64,000 bases of DNA from positions 97,586,568-97,650,567 of the forward strand of contig OX578152.1 in NCBI GenBank assembly GCA_951213105.1, read 5' to 3'. The stretch comes from Amaurobius ferox. Taxonomy: Eukaryota > Arthropoda > Arachnida > Araneae > Amaurobiidae. A model generated the notes under the pieces. That model searched no databases. It saw only the letters and a list, made by a program, of their open reading frames with translations, and had not been told where the DNA came from. A program made the translations under genes and the position numbers. Shown piece by piece: positions 1 to 13,524 of the stretch. Numbering within the stretch: position 1 is the first letter of the stretch; every line of letters starts with the position of its first letter.

Positions 1-2424
1 TACTCAGGGGTGTTTACTTACAATTTATAATTTTTTGATATTTTAAACATATTAATTTAATCCAAAAATCAGAATGAGTATTTCAAAAATGTTTTCATAT
101 CACATTCATTAATTGCTTTTTTACTATCTTTTTTTTTTTGTTAGATATTTACCTTTTATTTAAATTCAGTTGCATATTTAATTCTACATTTTTTTAAAAT
201 TTGGTTGTATATTAAATTTTACAATTTACTTAAATTCTGTTGCATAATTTTTACTTTATCTATAAACACTCTATTTTTGCTTCATTTTAGTTCAGTAAAT
301 TTTATGTTTTTCTAGCTTATCACAGTTAAACTTCATGTTTCTCCTTAGAAATATTTCATTTTCAGGTGACTATTTGATTAATATTGCATTTTCAGTTTAA
401 ATTTTAGCAATCTGGTGAACTTTAAAGTTGCTTGATCACTAATTTATAGTTTAGCAATGGGTAATTTATCTGTGAGATTATGGGTGTAATATTAAAATGG
501 AAATAGAATACTAATTATACATTTCTCTAGCAGGTATTTTATTAAATCCAATTTTTGAAGGTTGGTCAAAATTTATAATGTAAAATGTGCCAAAATTTGC
601 ATTTAACTTGCATGAAAAGCCAATCAAGTCATTAATTTTTTGTTTCTCATCTCTAATTGTATAATTAATTAAAAGTTTTGAAGATAAATGATAACAGTAA
701 TTTAATATTGATAATAAGGTTGAAAGTGTCTTAGTGAAATACCTAAAGCAGTGTGTTACTGTATACGAGCATTCTATTTTCCCTGAAGTTTATATCACTA
801 ATATAATTACCTGTTGACCAACTAAAAGTATAGGTAAATTTCATAAGTATATTATGATTTGCCATGTCATTTGAATTTTATATTCAAAATCAACAAATAT
901 GATCTTTTCAGTTGACTGCTACTTATGATCTAAATTCATCTGGCATAGAAATATAGCAAAATTATATGAGTTAGTATAGTAAAAGAACATTTTAAATGCA
1001 TTATTACAGGAACACTTAACATAACTTGTTTCTTAAATTGTAGGACGAGCAAAATATATTAGGTTTATTTTTAAACCCAAAATCTCATAGAAAAGTTGGA
1101 AACACTGGTTATATCCCCATACTACATAAGACATTATATAGAAATTGATTGAAATGTCTTGCACTGAGTATGGGTTACATTTTCAGTTAAGAGTAGTCAA
1201 TTGATTATTTGTACACAACTACATGTAACTTCATCATAAATTTACCTTGCTTCATTAGATGTAGAGGCCAGCTAGAAAATGGCAACATTAATTATATACA
1301 GAAATGCACAATGTAATTTTATACCGGACAGCACATTATATGGTGCTGAATTTCATATTAACACTCTGAGCTTACTGTTATATTTTTTTAGTGTCTTTTT
1401 CAATATCAATTAAGTCAGGTAAAATGAATTCTCTCTAGAATTGTGAAGAATACAACTGATATGTGCTCATCCTCTGAAAAAAGTAGTTCTATCTGATGGA
1501 AAAAATATGGAATTTTGTAGTTATAGTGCTTAAAAGAAAGTTGTAGTAAAGTGGCATTTTACTATAAACGTAAAATAATTGATATTTGGAGAGGTGCTTG
1601 GTTTTTAGCTGCATTTACCTCAAATATTTCATCTAACCGTTGAATGTTTAGGATTAAATGGTTAATATTTTACCTGATTATAATTGACTGATGTTTGTTT
1701 CATTTTAAAGCTGTTATTATTTGTAGACATTTATGCAGAATTTCCCTTTAAAATGCTGCATGTGCAATATATTTTAAAATTTGTGGTAATGGTAAAAATT
1801 GAATTTATATTTTGAGAGATGAATTGTTAATTATAAAAAACAATTTAAATTTTCCTATATTTTTCAAAATTTATTATTTAGTTTTTTCAGTCTGTTAGTA
1901 GATACATGTGTTTAGCTTAATGCCACATTTCCCAGTGCTATTTTTATTTGGCCCATACAATAGACCTGAAAATAGGCACTCGCAACAGATTGATTAAATA
2001 ACACAGTTTGGCGATTAAATGAAACAACTATCCGGCCACCCCCTTCCTATTTCATTTAAATTGGAAAAATGTCCTGAAGTTTACAAATTATGTATTTCTT
2101 TCCTCTCTAATCCTTATATTATTAAACTACTTTCGTTTTCATCTGATCAGATAATTATATTTTTTCCCTTCATTCCATCCTCTAGCGTCATTGTATGTAT
2201 ACATTTTACATATTAAGCATATACAGTCATACTTATCAGTTTTACAAAAAAAAAAATCTGCAATGGATTGGTCACTAAACTAAAACTGTCTATTGGCCCC
2301 TTGTTACTAAATGAAACTTTAAATTTTCGAGTCTATCATACAAGTTGTAATTCTAATTTATTACCTAGCAATATCATTTCCAATAATTTATAACAGCTTT
2401 ACTTGTATTGGCTTTAACCTTTAA
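1..2424. other. T-rich DNA, no gene recognised
   Basis: No exon, RNA gene or repeat could be supported. T exceeds A on the plus strand, as it does up to about 9 kb. It may be part of a long 3' UTR or intron of a plus-strand gene starting outside the window. Confidence 0.3.
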
Positions 2425-2909
2425 CCCTTTCGGATGCCAAAACCAGAAAAATCTGAAAATTCATATTTAAGTTCGTATTAACACTCTTTAACTACATATT
2501 TTACAATAAAAAATTGTGTGATATTTTAAAGTTTATTTTTAATGTACTATTTATAGTATATGGCTTGCTATATATGGTTGCAATATTTAATAAAGTAAAA
2601 TATTCTTTGAAGGGAATACAATCCATATCTTTTTAATATTTGAAGTTTAAACCTTCTCAGATTAGTATTTATGTATATTTAGATTAAGCAAAGTTTTAAA
2701 GAAACAAAAAGTAATACCTTACAAGGATCATGTGTATGCTCAGAATTTCAAAAGTGAGTATAAATGTTGCACTGCGAGGAGTTGTTTTTCTTATTCAAAA
2801 TGAATCATATTTTTAGGAGAACGTATATTGGTGAATATAGAGTAGAAACCTTTTTTTTAATGACATTGAAATTGAGCATACTATATAAAGTATATGGCAT
2901 TCGAAAGGG
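2425..2909. mobile_element. piggyBac-like MITE, 485 bp
   Basis: Inverted ends CCCTTTCGGATGCC and GGCATTCGAAAGGG are each flanked directly by TTAA (2421-2424 and 2910-2913). TTAA target duplication with ends beginning CCC is the hallmark of the piggyBac superfamily. There is no transposase, so it is non-autonomous. Confidence 0.75.
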
Positions 2910-2979
2910 TTAAGTATAGCAATACCCTGAGTAAAGTTTTGTCCCTTCATCCAACATTGTGTACCTCCTATTTCATTTT

Positions 2980-3720
2980 ACTTTCCCTGCAATACATGGT
3001 AATGTATAGGGAAAGTATTGGAATCATGCCGAAAATCGCAACTCGAGTTTTCGACGGATCTACACGTTTCGAGACCTCTAGAATACGAAAAAACCATTTT
3101 TAGTGTGACGTCTGTGTGTGTGTCTGTCTGTGTGTCTGTGTGTCTGTCTGTGCAGATTTTGTATCCACTCTAACTAAAAAAGTAATTGACCGAATTTCAC
3201 AAAATTTTGTAGGTAAGTCACTTGTGGGCGGGGCTGGTGCTGATTAGTTTTGGGTACGATTCGGAATAAAAGAACCCGCCTTTTTTGTGAAATGGCCCGC
3301 AAAAGCTTGTATCCACTGTAGCAGAAAAACTAATGGACCGAATTTCACAAAATTCGGTAGATGAGTCACGTATAGGTCACCCTGGTGCTGATTAGATTTT
3401 GGTACGATTCCGAAAAAAATAACCTGCCTTTTTTTGCAAAATGACCCGCAAAAACTGCCAAAATCTAAAATAAAAAACTGGGTATACTCAAATATATCCA
3501 TTAAATGCTGATTTAATACGTAATTTTTAACGACGAAAAGAATAAGACCAACCCCATTACACTAGGACTAGCCGTTCTCGAGATATTTTAGTTTTTCGTA
3601 CTTTCCCTACGCCACCTTTGAAAATAAATCCGGTTATCGAATGAGAACGAAAATTGAATTAAAAGTGAAATAAATTTAATTAAAATAAAGAGAACGTTAA
3701 TATAAGTCTGCAGGGAAAGT
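2980..3720. mobile_element. DNA element with 12-bp terminal inverted repeat ACTTTCCCTGCA
   Basis: ACTTTCCCTGCA at 2980-2991 is mirrored exactly by TGCAGGGAAAGT at 3709-3720. Inside are a subterminal hairpin (AATGTATAGGGAAAGT arm near 3002), a (GT)n/(CTGT)n tract at 3110-3153, and a 120-bp segment present twice (around 3160-3290 and 3300-3440; both contain a 'gtatccact' word and an 'accgaatttcacaaaatt' word). No clear target duplication. Superfamily not assigned. Confidence 0.6.
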
Positions 3721-4540
3721 CATGTGCTGCTCACATCAGATTTTTATTTAAAATATGTCTTTATGATAATAGTTTGCAACACAATTGCTGGCAGAGTTGC
3801 CCATGATTTGCATAACATACAAATTCAAAATATTTTTTTTTTTATTAATGAAATTCGCTTGCCTTTTATTACATTTTCTTTTTTGCTTTTTAATATGTTT
3901 ATTCTCTTTGAAAATTAAGTTCACCTGCTAATCTATAATCTAGATGTATATAAATCTATATATAAATCTAAGGAATCTACTCTGGCTCCCATTGCTAACA
4001 AAGTTATGAAAATTTTGAATTTCGATCATGCTATACAAAAAAATGAAGCAGTTGAAATAAGTAGTAAAACTAACAATAATTCACTATTATTATATCCTAC
4101 CTGTATTACAATAGTTAGTTAAAAATAATAATAAAAAAAGTCTGTTTAGATATACTGTCAGTTAAAATAGAACAGACTTAAAACTAATTACTGCAATCTT
4201 ATTTTTTTTTTCCCATTTCCTTAGTTTAACAAATTTTGATAAGTACTGTGAATTTGTTAAATTTATTAATCTAACAATTAGCTTATTATTGAGATTGGAG
4301 GGGAGAGGGGAATCATCTATCCTTCTATATTTAAGAATTCCTGGTAGTGATCATTTAATTTTTATTTAATGTTTTCTTGCATTATTTAGAATATGATTTT
4401 CTGTTAGTCTTCCATGCCAACCTTTCTTTTAACCTTTATATGATGTGTTAAAAGTTGTAGGAAGAGTTGTGCATAGTTATGACTGTTACATAGTTATGAC
4501 TGTTTAGAACTATTTAAAAAAATATGATTGCTTTAATATA

Positions 4541-5064
4541 TAGGGTATCCGAATGAAAGGTATCTAATATAATAAATTTATATATAAAAAATATGCTTTA
4601 TAGGCATTTCTGGTTTACACAGTTATAAAGAAAAATTCTCAAAAGTATTTTTCACTGTAATTGTTTTAATGAATTTTAATTCTATTCTTGGTGGCATGAT
4701 AAATGCTCAGACAAGAGTCGATGTCCTTCTAATTTCTGCAGCATGTTCAGTGTAACTGTAGCCACAGCGTTCTTTAGCAGGATTTTAGATACTGAAAGTT
4801 GTTGACTTTGATCTGATAGACAATATTTTTAACATAACCTGACAGAAAAACAATCTAGTGGCGTTAAATCTGTTACTGAGCTTGTCTATGGTCACTAGCT
4901 GGCTAATGTGCACGAGCGGGTACCAGTTAATGCATGCAAATGAGCGATGCATGAAAAAAACTTTAAGGATTCTCTGTTTGATGGTGCAAATCAGAAGTTT
5001 ATGTAATAAATACTTTCCAATATATAATGTCATATTTTTGGATAATTTTCATTCAGACACCCTG
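4541..5064. mobile_element. Tc1/mariner-type MITE with TA target site
   Basis: Ends TAGGGTATCCGAATGAAAGG and, inverted, CAGGGTGTCTGAATGAAAAT match over about 25 bp and are bordered by TA on both sides (4539-4540, 5065-5066). No recognisable transposase in about 520 bp. Confidence 0.65.
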
Positions 5065-5066
5065 TA

Positions 5067-7094
5067 TTAGTTTAAAAAATAGTTAAACCAGATTGACTAA
5101 CAAAAATTCTAATTTAATAAAATTTCAGTTTGTTATAAGTACATGCAGCATTTCTTATTTTTATTTTGCCTTAGAAGTCCATTATTTTGATTTTATTGCC
5201 AGATGTATTTCAGATTAATTTATTTGTACAGTTTACAATATTCCGTTTTCAGCCATTTGAAGATGTGTACTTGTAAATAGAGCTACTGCGTGATGCATTC
5301 CAGGGTCATTGTCATCCAATGTTGTAGATAGTTTGTAATAAACACATACATGAGCACTGCTTGAGAGCTGAGTCAAATAAGTCTTTTAAATATCGGTAAG
5401 TTACAGTCTTTAAGGTTAAAATGTTGTTTGGCTACTGCACTCCTTGGAATGATGAGTTGAGGTTCTTATTTGTTTCTATTGCATGCTTTTGGGTAATCCA
5501 TAAAAACTAGTTGTAAAAGCATCAAAATCATCAGTCATTTGTAACAGTTCTCATCAAATTAGCTGAGATCTTTTGCTGCCCAGTATTACATTACATATGC
5601 ACATAGTATAATAATAGGATCAAAATTTCATGGTTTTGTTGACTTTCAAATGTTATTATGTGACTATAAGATCTATTAAAAAAATCAACTTGATCCATCA
5701 ACTAACTATATGCACAATTATTGGTTAAAATATTTACCGCAGAAATCGAGCTTCCATAACGTAATATATTAGCAAGGATTGTGAATAGTGTTACATTTTT
5801 AAATTTTAACAGCTTATGTGCCATCCAGATTGTACACATGATTAAACTTTTGTACAAAATATTGGATACAAAATATTTTTTAAACCAAAGTATGTTTTGC
5901 TCTGTCACTTATGCAAACCTCTTCTAGAAATTTATCATTGATTCTGTACTGCATGTTGAGGAGAGCTTTAAATTGATGTATATTGCATCTGCATTACTTT
6001 TTTCATGTACTATATGATTTGAGCCTTCTTCTCTTGATATATATATTTCTAGAAGATATTACGGGAAAAGTTGTTTTTTAAACAAATAATCCTTTAAATG
6101 GTCTAATTTTTTTATAAACTTGGGAAGAACTCCAGGATTAATATTTATTATGACTAGAAGTCAAAAATTTGGGAAAAACTAAATGTCAGCAATAGGAGAA
6201 ATAATTGTCTTACTTATATATTTGCCAAGTTAAAATCATAACTTATTGGGTGACTAAAATTACTGATATTTAATTATGATTATTTAAACATGTAAATTTT
6301 ATTTAGTATTGTATCAAGTTGTGCAGTAGCCAAATACATTTTTTTCGCAAGTGTTTATAAATTCACGTTTTAGCATTTATAATCTGGAATACACAAGGTA
6401 TGCATGGATACATACAAAGAATATGTTTGTAATTTCGGACATTTACATGAACAAAACTAACTTTATGCCTAACTGGATATTTTCAAATTATTAGACATGC
6501 TTATTTTATGCATCATTTAAGAGTTTGTACAATGAGGTCTGCACGATTCATAGTTCATAAGACTTAGCAGTGGCAGATCAACAATTTCGGTGGCCCTGTA
6601 CTTTCTCTTATAATGTCCTCCATGAAGAGCATCCCATCTTATTAGAATTGAAGTAGCTGTTCCTTGTCTAAAATATCCCTTTCTTTCTTGAATTTAATAT
6701 TCTCTTAAGTTTGAGAATGTGTGCAAGAAACCTGATTTAGTATAGAGCAAATTTATAAAAATATAAGACAAATTCTTCTGTAACGATAAAAGTACAATAT
6801 CTGGATCTCCCCTATTTGGCTGTAGCTTATCATTTAAGCTTTATTAGCTTTATCATAAATCTGCCACCGACACTTCTCGATCTAAGGCCATTTCAAACAA
6901 ATTTCAAGGAAACACGAAAGATATGTTTGTTCTCTGGATATGTAGTTAAGCTTGGTCAGTATGACCCAAAGTGTCAGAGAAGCATCAAATCATTAAGACT
7001 TACTTAATTTAAAATTTTCTGATAGGTGGAGAAACACCCTGTGCATACCCATATGGATGATCATGTAAGATATAATTGCATGCTATAAAATATA
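5067..7094. other. no gene recognised
   Basis: AT-rich sequence with no supported gene. A lone ACACCCTGTG word near 7034 resembles a mariner-type end, but no partner was found. Confidence 0.3.
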
Positions 7095-7846
7095 CAGTGT
7101 CAAGGAATTATGAACCAGGTCAATAGCTTGAGAAGTATTATGGTTATTGTATATGTTTTATGCAGGTGTATAAGAAACCCCCCAATGGTGCTACATGAGA
7201 CAACTTTAGGGGGATGACCCCCCTTTTTTAGAGGGGTATAGAGGGCTATCTCGCTTCCTGTTAGAGATAAGGGAAAAAAAAAATTCATTACAAAGTTGTA
7301 GTTGCAAAATTAGTACTAAGAATTTTTGTCCCATAGTGAAAACTGCAAAATAACTCTAACGATTTTATTAATCTTCATGCAACAGTGTAAATGTATGAAC
7401 ATTGGAATACACACGAAGATATCTTTTTACATGTGTACAAGCATGCATCATTGCTGAAGGTGAATAATTGATTTTGTTTGGTGTATATTAAAGACAGTTT
7501 TATTCTGCTGCACTGTCTAAATGTTCGATTTTTTCGAGGTGAGGAGTTAAATTATATACACTGGCTTTTAGCGTTCTTGTCCATTTTTTGTAGGGGGATA
7601 AGAATGCTTAGTAGTAATTTTGCAGCTCTGAACTTTGTAGACTTTTTCCCCTTATCTCTAACAGGAAGCAAGATAGCGCCCTGTACCCCTTAAAATGTGA
7701 AGTTACCCCCCCCCCCCTAAAGTTGTCTCATCATGTAGTGCCATTGGTTTTTTTTTTATACATCTACATAAAGAATATATATGATAACTTTAATATTTTT
7801 CAAGTTATTGGCCTGGTCTATGACTTTCCTTGACTTGCACAGTGTC
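7095..7846. mobile_element. foldback (long inverted repeat) element, ~750 bp
   Basis: About 220 bp at 7095-7315 reappears inverted at 7620-7846. Shared words include AGACAACTTTAGGGGG, TTCCTGTTAGAGATAAGGG, ACCAGG(T/C)CAATA and CAATGG(T/C)(G/A)CTACAT. The central ~300 bp is unique. Outer ends are CAGTGTCAAGG and, inverted, CACTGTGCAAGTCAAGG. No coding capacity; a foldback MITE is the best description. Confidence 0.75.
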
Positions 7847-10800
7847 ATGCATTTTTTTCTGTAGCTATCATTATAAAGAAGCTAATATTCCTGTCCATTT
7901 GAAGCCTTAGAAGAATCCATGTAAAATCCTTTTCTTTTGGGTCGTTGCTATATTAAGCTACAAAAAGACTTCTGACGGATTTTAAAATTTTGTCATTTTC
8001 AGCAAGATTAAAGTCATTCGGTAAGTTGTAAACTTTGTATAAAGCATACACAATATTGGACTTAACTGGTAATTAACATCTGTCAAAAGAATATTATTTC
8101 TTGAGCACATTACCTTAGCTCCTCCCACATGAAGTTTTTAATTTTTTTATGTATGAGTCAAAATTTTGCCAATATTCACATGTTTTGCCTAACTTTCAGT
8201 TCATTCAAATATTCTTGAATAAACTATGGAATTTTTGACCAAGATACATTGTACAAACTTAAATATTCATTTAAGGTTTTATTTTTAAGGTATATGCCCA
8301 AGTCATATTATGCTAATCATGAATTAATTTTCTATATTTTCATTGACTGAAATTTTAGCATTTTATAACAATGCAAATTTACTTGAGTTATAATCGTGAA
8401 CAAATTTTATAGTTCAATTGAATTGCACAAATTTTTACAAGTGCAAAAGATACATTTTAAGATTTTAGCCATGCTTTTCATTTACTTTTAGAAAAAATTT
8501 GTAATGTAAATAACTTTATACAAAATTCTTTTCAGTGAAAGCCTGTACATACTTATTCATTTATACTTTCATTTGAGGATATACTTTGAAGTTGATCTGA
8601 AAATGACATACATGCCTAAATTTCAGATATTTGATGCAACACACTTTGATTTACTTATATGATGTTAGCATAGAAATGTTAATGCCTCCATAATTTGTAA
8701 TGTTTATAGACATAGATATTTTGACTCTTGTTCATTTTTTCTCATCTTGTCCTGTATGCATGACACAGCAAACAAGCATTGCAACAAAATGCAAAGAATT
8801 TGCATCGCATAGCAAGAAACAAATTCTGTAGAATTTGCAGTTAGTGTAATTTATAATGTTATTACTGTCAAATATGACATGCCCGTGCTACTTCATTTTA
8901 ATTCAAATGTGCTATGAATTTTCTGTACACTTATAACAAAGTATATTAAATAAAAATGTCATTTACAAAGTTTGCTTCATTCTTTCATGCTTTAGTTCAA
9001 AGTATCAAATCTGTTTACTTTATGTTTTGGATGGCTGTTGTCAAAATATAATAACTAAGTGTGGTTATACACAGGCAGTCACTTATGCTTCTTCTAAGCA
9101 TTTTAAAAATATATTAACCATAGATTTAAACATTTAGTCATACTTATTTTAAATACTGAGGCTGAGGAGGGAACACATTTTTTTAATAAAATACCCCAAA
9201 AGAAAACTAATTTTTTAAAGTTTTGTCTGACAAATGAAATTTTAGCAAAATCTATTAAGTTTTCAAATCTAATATAGATGAGATTATGCTACTTGCTCAC
9301 TATTAGTATATTTTTCGTTTTTGATTGTACGTTAATAGGTCAGAGCTGTTTAATTTGGATGGATGGAATTGAAAATGTAGATATGTATGTAGTTGCAAAA
9401 GGCCACTGCATCCTAGTACATACATGCAGGCTACACAGGTAGGCCACTACTAATGGATAAGTACCTTGATTGCTCATAATAAGACCTATACAACCAACTA
9501 TGTTTCTGATCCCTGTGCTCCCAGATAACTTTTCACAGATGATTCAATTTGAGTTCCAATTTTTTATATACTCTTGTATGGAAAGAACAAGTAATACACC
9601 ACATTTCCTGTACCACTGAAAAAAAAAAATAAAACATACCATTTTTGATCTTTCAGAGATGCTCTGTGATTGCCCAAAACATGAGATCCTAGTCCTCCGA
9701 AGGGTCTTTCAAATCAGATCAAAATGTATCCTCATGGTGGACATGTGTAATTTTCAATTAAATAAATTTTAATCCAAAACTTACTATTTTTTTTTTTTAC
9801 TATCATTTAAACCCAGATATATCTTGATTAAATTACATATTGCTAGCATATTCAAAGCGTGGCAGCTTGTTGAACTTGGAAAATATTCATTCTTTCAAAA
9901 TATTAATTAAATTATAATGCATAGTTTTTTTGCAGAGTATTTGTAATGTAAGTATATAACAATTATAGAATATTGTCACATGTGGATGAATCTTTCTATA
10001 TTTCTTTCAAAAATATTTACACTTAATTAGAATGAAGCCTCTAAGTGAGTAAATATAATCAAAGTATAACAACTTTCAATTTAATTAAAATTAAATTTAA
10101 TCAGTACATAAGTGGTTACAAAAACTTATTTTCTTCCATGTTCTTTGCCTAAAATATGTTAACACATATATTTAATCTGTTAACACACTGTATTTAAAAC
10201 ATTATTTAAAAATTATTTCCCACAAGTTTAGTTTGCATATACAGTATAGAACTGATTATTCTGGAATTTCAAATTTCGGAATTTTAGAAATATTTTGCAT
10301 TCTGTAGAAGGATCATTGCAACCAAAGAGCAAAGATGAGGTTTAAAATATCCTTTGTTACAATAGTAAGTGACCTTGGACACTATTGTAGTAAATTTTGC
10401 CTAACCAGTTTATTTTTACTGCTCAAATTCTTAGTAGTCCAAGATATTTTAGCTACTTATGCAGAGTTCACACTAAAAAGTTGCATAATCCTGGCTTTCT
10501 ATCTTTTTAATTTGATTGTCAGTATAAATTGAGTAATTGTCATTACAAAGTGAGTAATATATAGAGTTTAACTTTTGTATTTTTGATTGAAATCGTGCAT
10601 TTTTTATAATGGACTTGAAATCCAGGACGTCGTTGGGCTGGAGGTTTCCGGATAATCGGTTCTACACTATACCAAGCTTGCAATCATGTTAAATATAAAT
10701 TCTTAAAATAGTAACAGCAGGAAATGGATGGGCTTCATAGGTAAAAATAAATGCACTGAAGTGCTTTGCAAAAATTCAAATCTGCATTTGCTTAGGCAGG

Positions 10801-10880
10801 ATGGATTAATTGGCAAGAATTCAATGTCTTATCATGTTACACATTTTATATAGGAAGCAAGAACAGAGATAACATTGGAC
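7847..10880. other. no gene recognised
   Basis: Apart from the AATAAA at 8949, no feature could be supported. Base skew changes from T-rich to mixed and then A-rich on the plus strand through this stretch. Confidence 0.3.
8949..8954 (+). promoter_or_regulatory. candidate polyadenylation signal AATAAA
   Basis: AATAAA followed about 20 nt later by a T-rich stretch (tttgcttcattctttcatg). It lies where the T-rich character of the plus strand ends, so it could close the 3' UTR of a plus-strand gene entering from the left. Single hexamers are frequent in AT-rich DNA. Confidence 0.25.
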
Positions 10881-11809
10881 CAGAGCTGGACAAATCCTGG
10901 ATACCAGGTCACCCAGAAATCTGCTCGTGGTACACAACAGTTTGGACTAGGCTACAACCATTTACAAAATCTTAGTTTGATAAAAATTTTACATTCATAA
11001 AATCACTGAAGCACAAGTTTCGATAAGAAACATTTCCACCTGTCATGATTAAAAGAAGAATTGTTATAAGAACTTTTAAGTGTTGATTAAATAGAAGCAT
11101 GTGTGTGATCCCAAGACAGACAAAATACAACTTCTGTTAATGTTAGTTTATGTTTTTATAAACAATTTTTCCTTTTTTTTTTCTTGTTTAGTTCACTTAA
11201 TATAAATAGTGCCAAATACAATTTTGGTATAATTTTCACCTCTTTGCTATCTAGAAATTAGAACAAATCTAAATTAAAACTTCTCAAGATTAGGAACTAA
11301 GATATCCCAATGGTTACAGCAGGAGGATTTCACACAAAAGAAATGTTTTTATGCCACCCCAAAACTATATCTGTTTCTATATGGAATATGAGTATGATAT
11401 ATCTGTAGGTCCAAAAGTTCATCCAAGAGGTGATGGGTTAAAGGAAGGATAGTATGGCCTCTGTGGTTGTTACCCCCCACTGGGTTCCGATCTAAATTAG
11501 GTGGGTCAAGGACGTAACATGATTTGCCTCTGTCGTGCACCAGGGCAATGTGTTCTGATGGCAAAAGGGTTCATGCTTCAGCCAATAATAAAGAAAGGAT
11601 TGAATAATCAAGTGCCTGGCCTTTGGGGAGTGGGGGAACTTTTCAAAATTAAAAAGATTGATTAAAGATTCAAAATGTTTTTAAGTTTAATTAAAATTTT
11701 AATAAAGATAAAAAAAAATTACCTTGTCCAGATGTAATATTATAACATATAAAATTGTGCCTAAATTTTGACCTGGCTCCTAGAAACAAATAGAATTTGT
11801 CCAGCACTG
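10881..11809. mobile_element. hAT-like non-autonomous element, 929 bp
   Basis: Ends CAGAGCTGGACAAATCC and, inverted, CAGTGCTGGACAAATTC are flanked by 8-bp sequences cattggac and ctttaggc that agree at 5 of 8 positions. The CAG...CTG ends and decayed 8-bp duplication fit the hAT superfamily. A SINE fragment is nested inside. Confidence 0.6.
11385..11515 (+). mobile_element. SINE core fragment, copy 1
   Basis: Carries the same core as the SINEs at 35.6 and 46.9 kb: GAGTA-GATAT, GTAGGTCC-AAGTTC-TCCAAGAGG, GGAAGGATAGTATGGCC and ACTGGGTTCCGATCTAAATT. No 5S or tRNA head is detected and the 3' tail differs, so it is a truncated copy. Confidence 0.7.
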
Positions 11810-12757
11810 CTTTAGGCATACAAAAATCTAAAATATATTACTCATGTAAAATAGAGATATGTATGGACTGAATTATTAGACTTACTAACTTGGCTTAACT
11901 GAACGCACAGACATTTTCAACAGTAGAAATCAATGGAGCCCAAAACATTTTATCAAACACTGAAACCTGAAGCATTGCAATATCTGTACACAAAAATTCA
12001 TAAAAAAAGATGTTATTTTAAAACTTTTCTTTATACTTGGTCTGAAATTTACAATATTTTTTATACATTTTATCAATATTCATTTATAACATTCATTTAT
12101 AACATAGCTCATCCTGGCTTGATCGAGCTAGAATTTTTCCAGACTCGGTCAAAGCTGAGGGCAGTACTGGCCAATTTTATTTATGGGGCCGGGGCCTGTG
12201 CAGACCTCTAATGTAAAATATCCTTCAGTTCATCAATAAAATTGCATTACTTTTTTCAGTACAATAATTCCTTAAATTGCCACAAATTAAAAACAATCTT
12301 ACATTTCAAGAATGACTTTGTAAATTTTTTGTAAGGCAATTTTGTGCAATAAATCTGAAGGTTACTGGACATAATTTTTTCCTTTTGTTCACGTGTCAGA
12401 GGAAATATTTCCATATAAACATGCATTACAATTGGTTTTAGTCTTTGTATCTAAACAAAAGAAGTCAGATTTGAAACCAGAATATCTGGAGAACAGCTTA
12501 ATGATATAACTATCGTATGCTTAGTACAATTTTACAACACACAATATTTACATTGTGCGTACAATTATTCTACCCATGATAATAAGTAACCAGATTACAG
12601 TAAAGCGACTTCTGCCTTATTAGAGGGCACTGCATAAAAACAAGGAAGTGCTCAATTGATTAATCATCCATCATCATCCATGAACCATGGTTTCGTGGTC
12701 ATTGCAGTTCATCAATACGGAGCAGGTGATTAGGTAAGTGAGCACAAAACTTTTTAA

Positions 12758-13520
12758 GGACACCCTGGCAAGGGGAATCGGCGAAAAATGTGGTTTTATG
12801 CTTTCATGGAAATCAATGCTCAAAAGTACACAAAAGAATTATTTTAAATTTTTTTTTACCTAATTATGATCAAGATATGTTTCTTGAGAAAATAATCGGT
12901 AAAATAATTTCATTACTATGTGTATTTTTTATATTATCATAGGTTTTATGAAAGGAAAATATATATATATATATATTTTTTTTTATGAAAAAATTCCTAT
13001 CGGTACATTTTACAAAAAAGCTTGCCACCACAATGTCATGAAATTTTCAGAATATACTAATTTATGTTTAATGTCACTATTATACCTACAATTTGTTTTA
13101 TAGGAGTGATAATTTTTAAATTATCCAAAAAATTACATTGTACTATGGAAATTCTCAAAATTTTGTTAGTTAAAATCAGCATAAATTATAATTTTTTGAC
13201 AACATGAATATAATTATAGGTACAAAACATAGTATACTATGAGCTAATAATGTATATAAAATTTCATATCTGTATCTTTTATAGTTTTTTTAATAATTGT
13301 ATCCGAAACTCAAAAACTACATTTTGAGAAAATTGCATTTAAAAAGTGAGTCTGGCCAGCAAAGGAAGCAGAGTGGGCTCTGTTTAAATGAAGTTTTGCT
13401 ATTTCTAATCATGATAAATAATTAAAACTATATATCATTGTGTTCAGAATGAAGTAAGCTATAAAATGGCAGTAAAATTGAAAGATCGATTTTTTGAAGA
13501 TTTTCTTTGCCAGGGTGTCT
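12758..13520. mobile_element. TTAA-flanked MITE, 763 bp
   Basis: Ends GGACACCCTGGCAAGG and, inverted, AGACACCCTGGCAAAG are each bordered by TTAA (12754-12757, 13521-13524). The target duplication suggests piggyBac-type mobilisation; the terminal sequence differs from the element at 2.4 kb. Confidence 0.65.
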
Positions 13521-13524
13521 TTAA

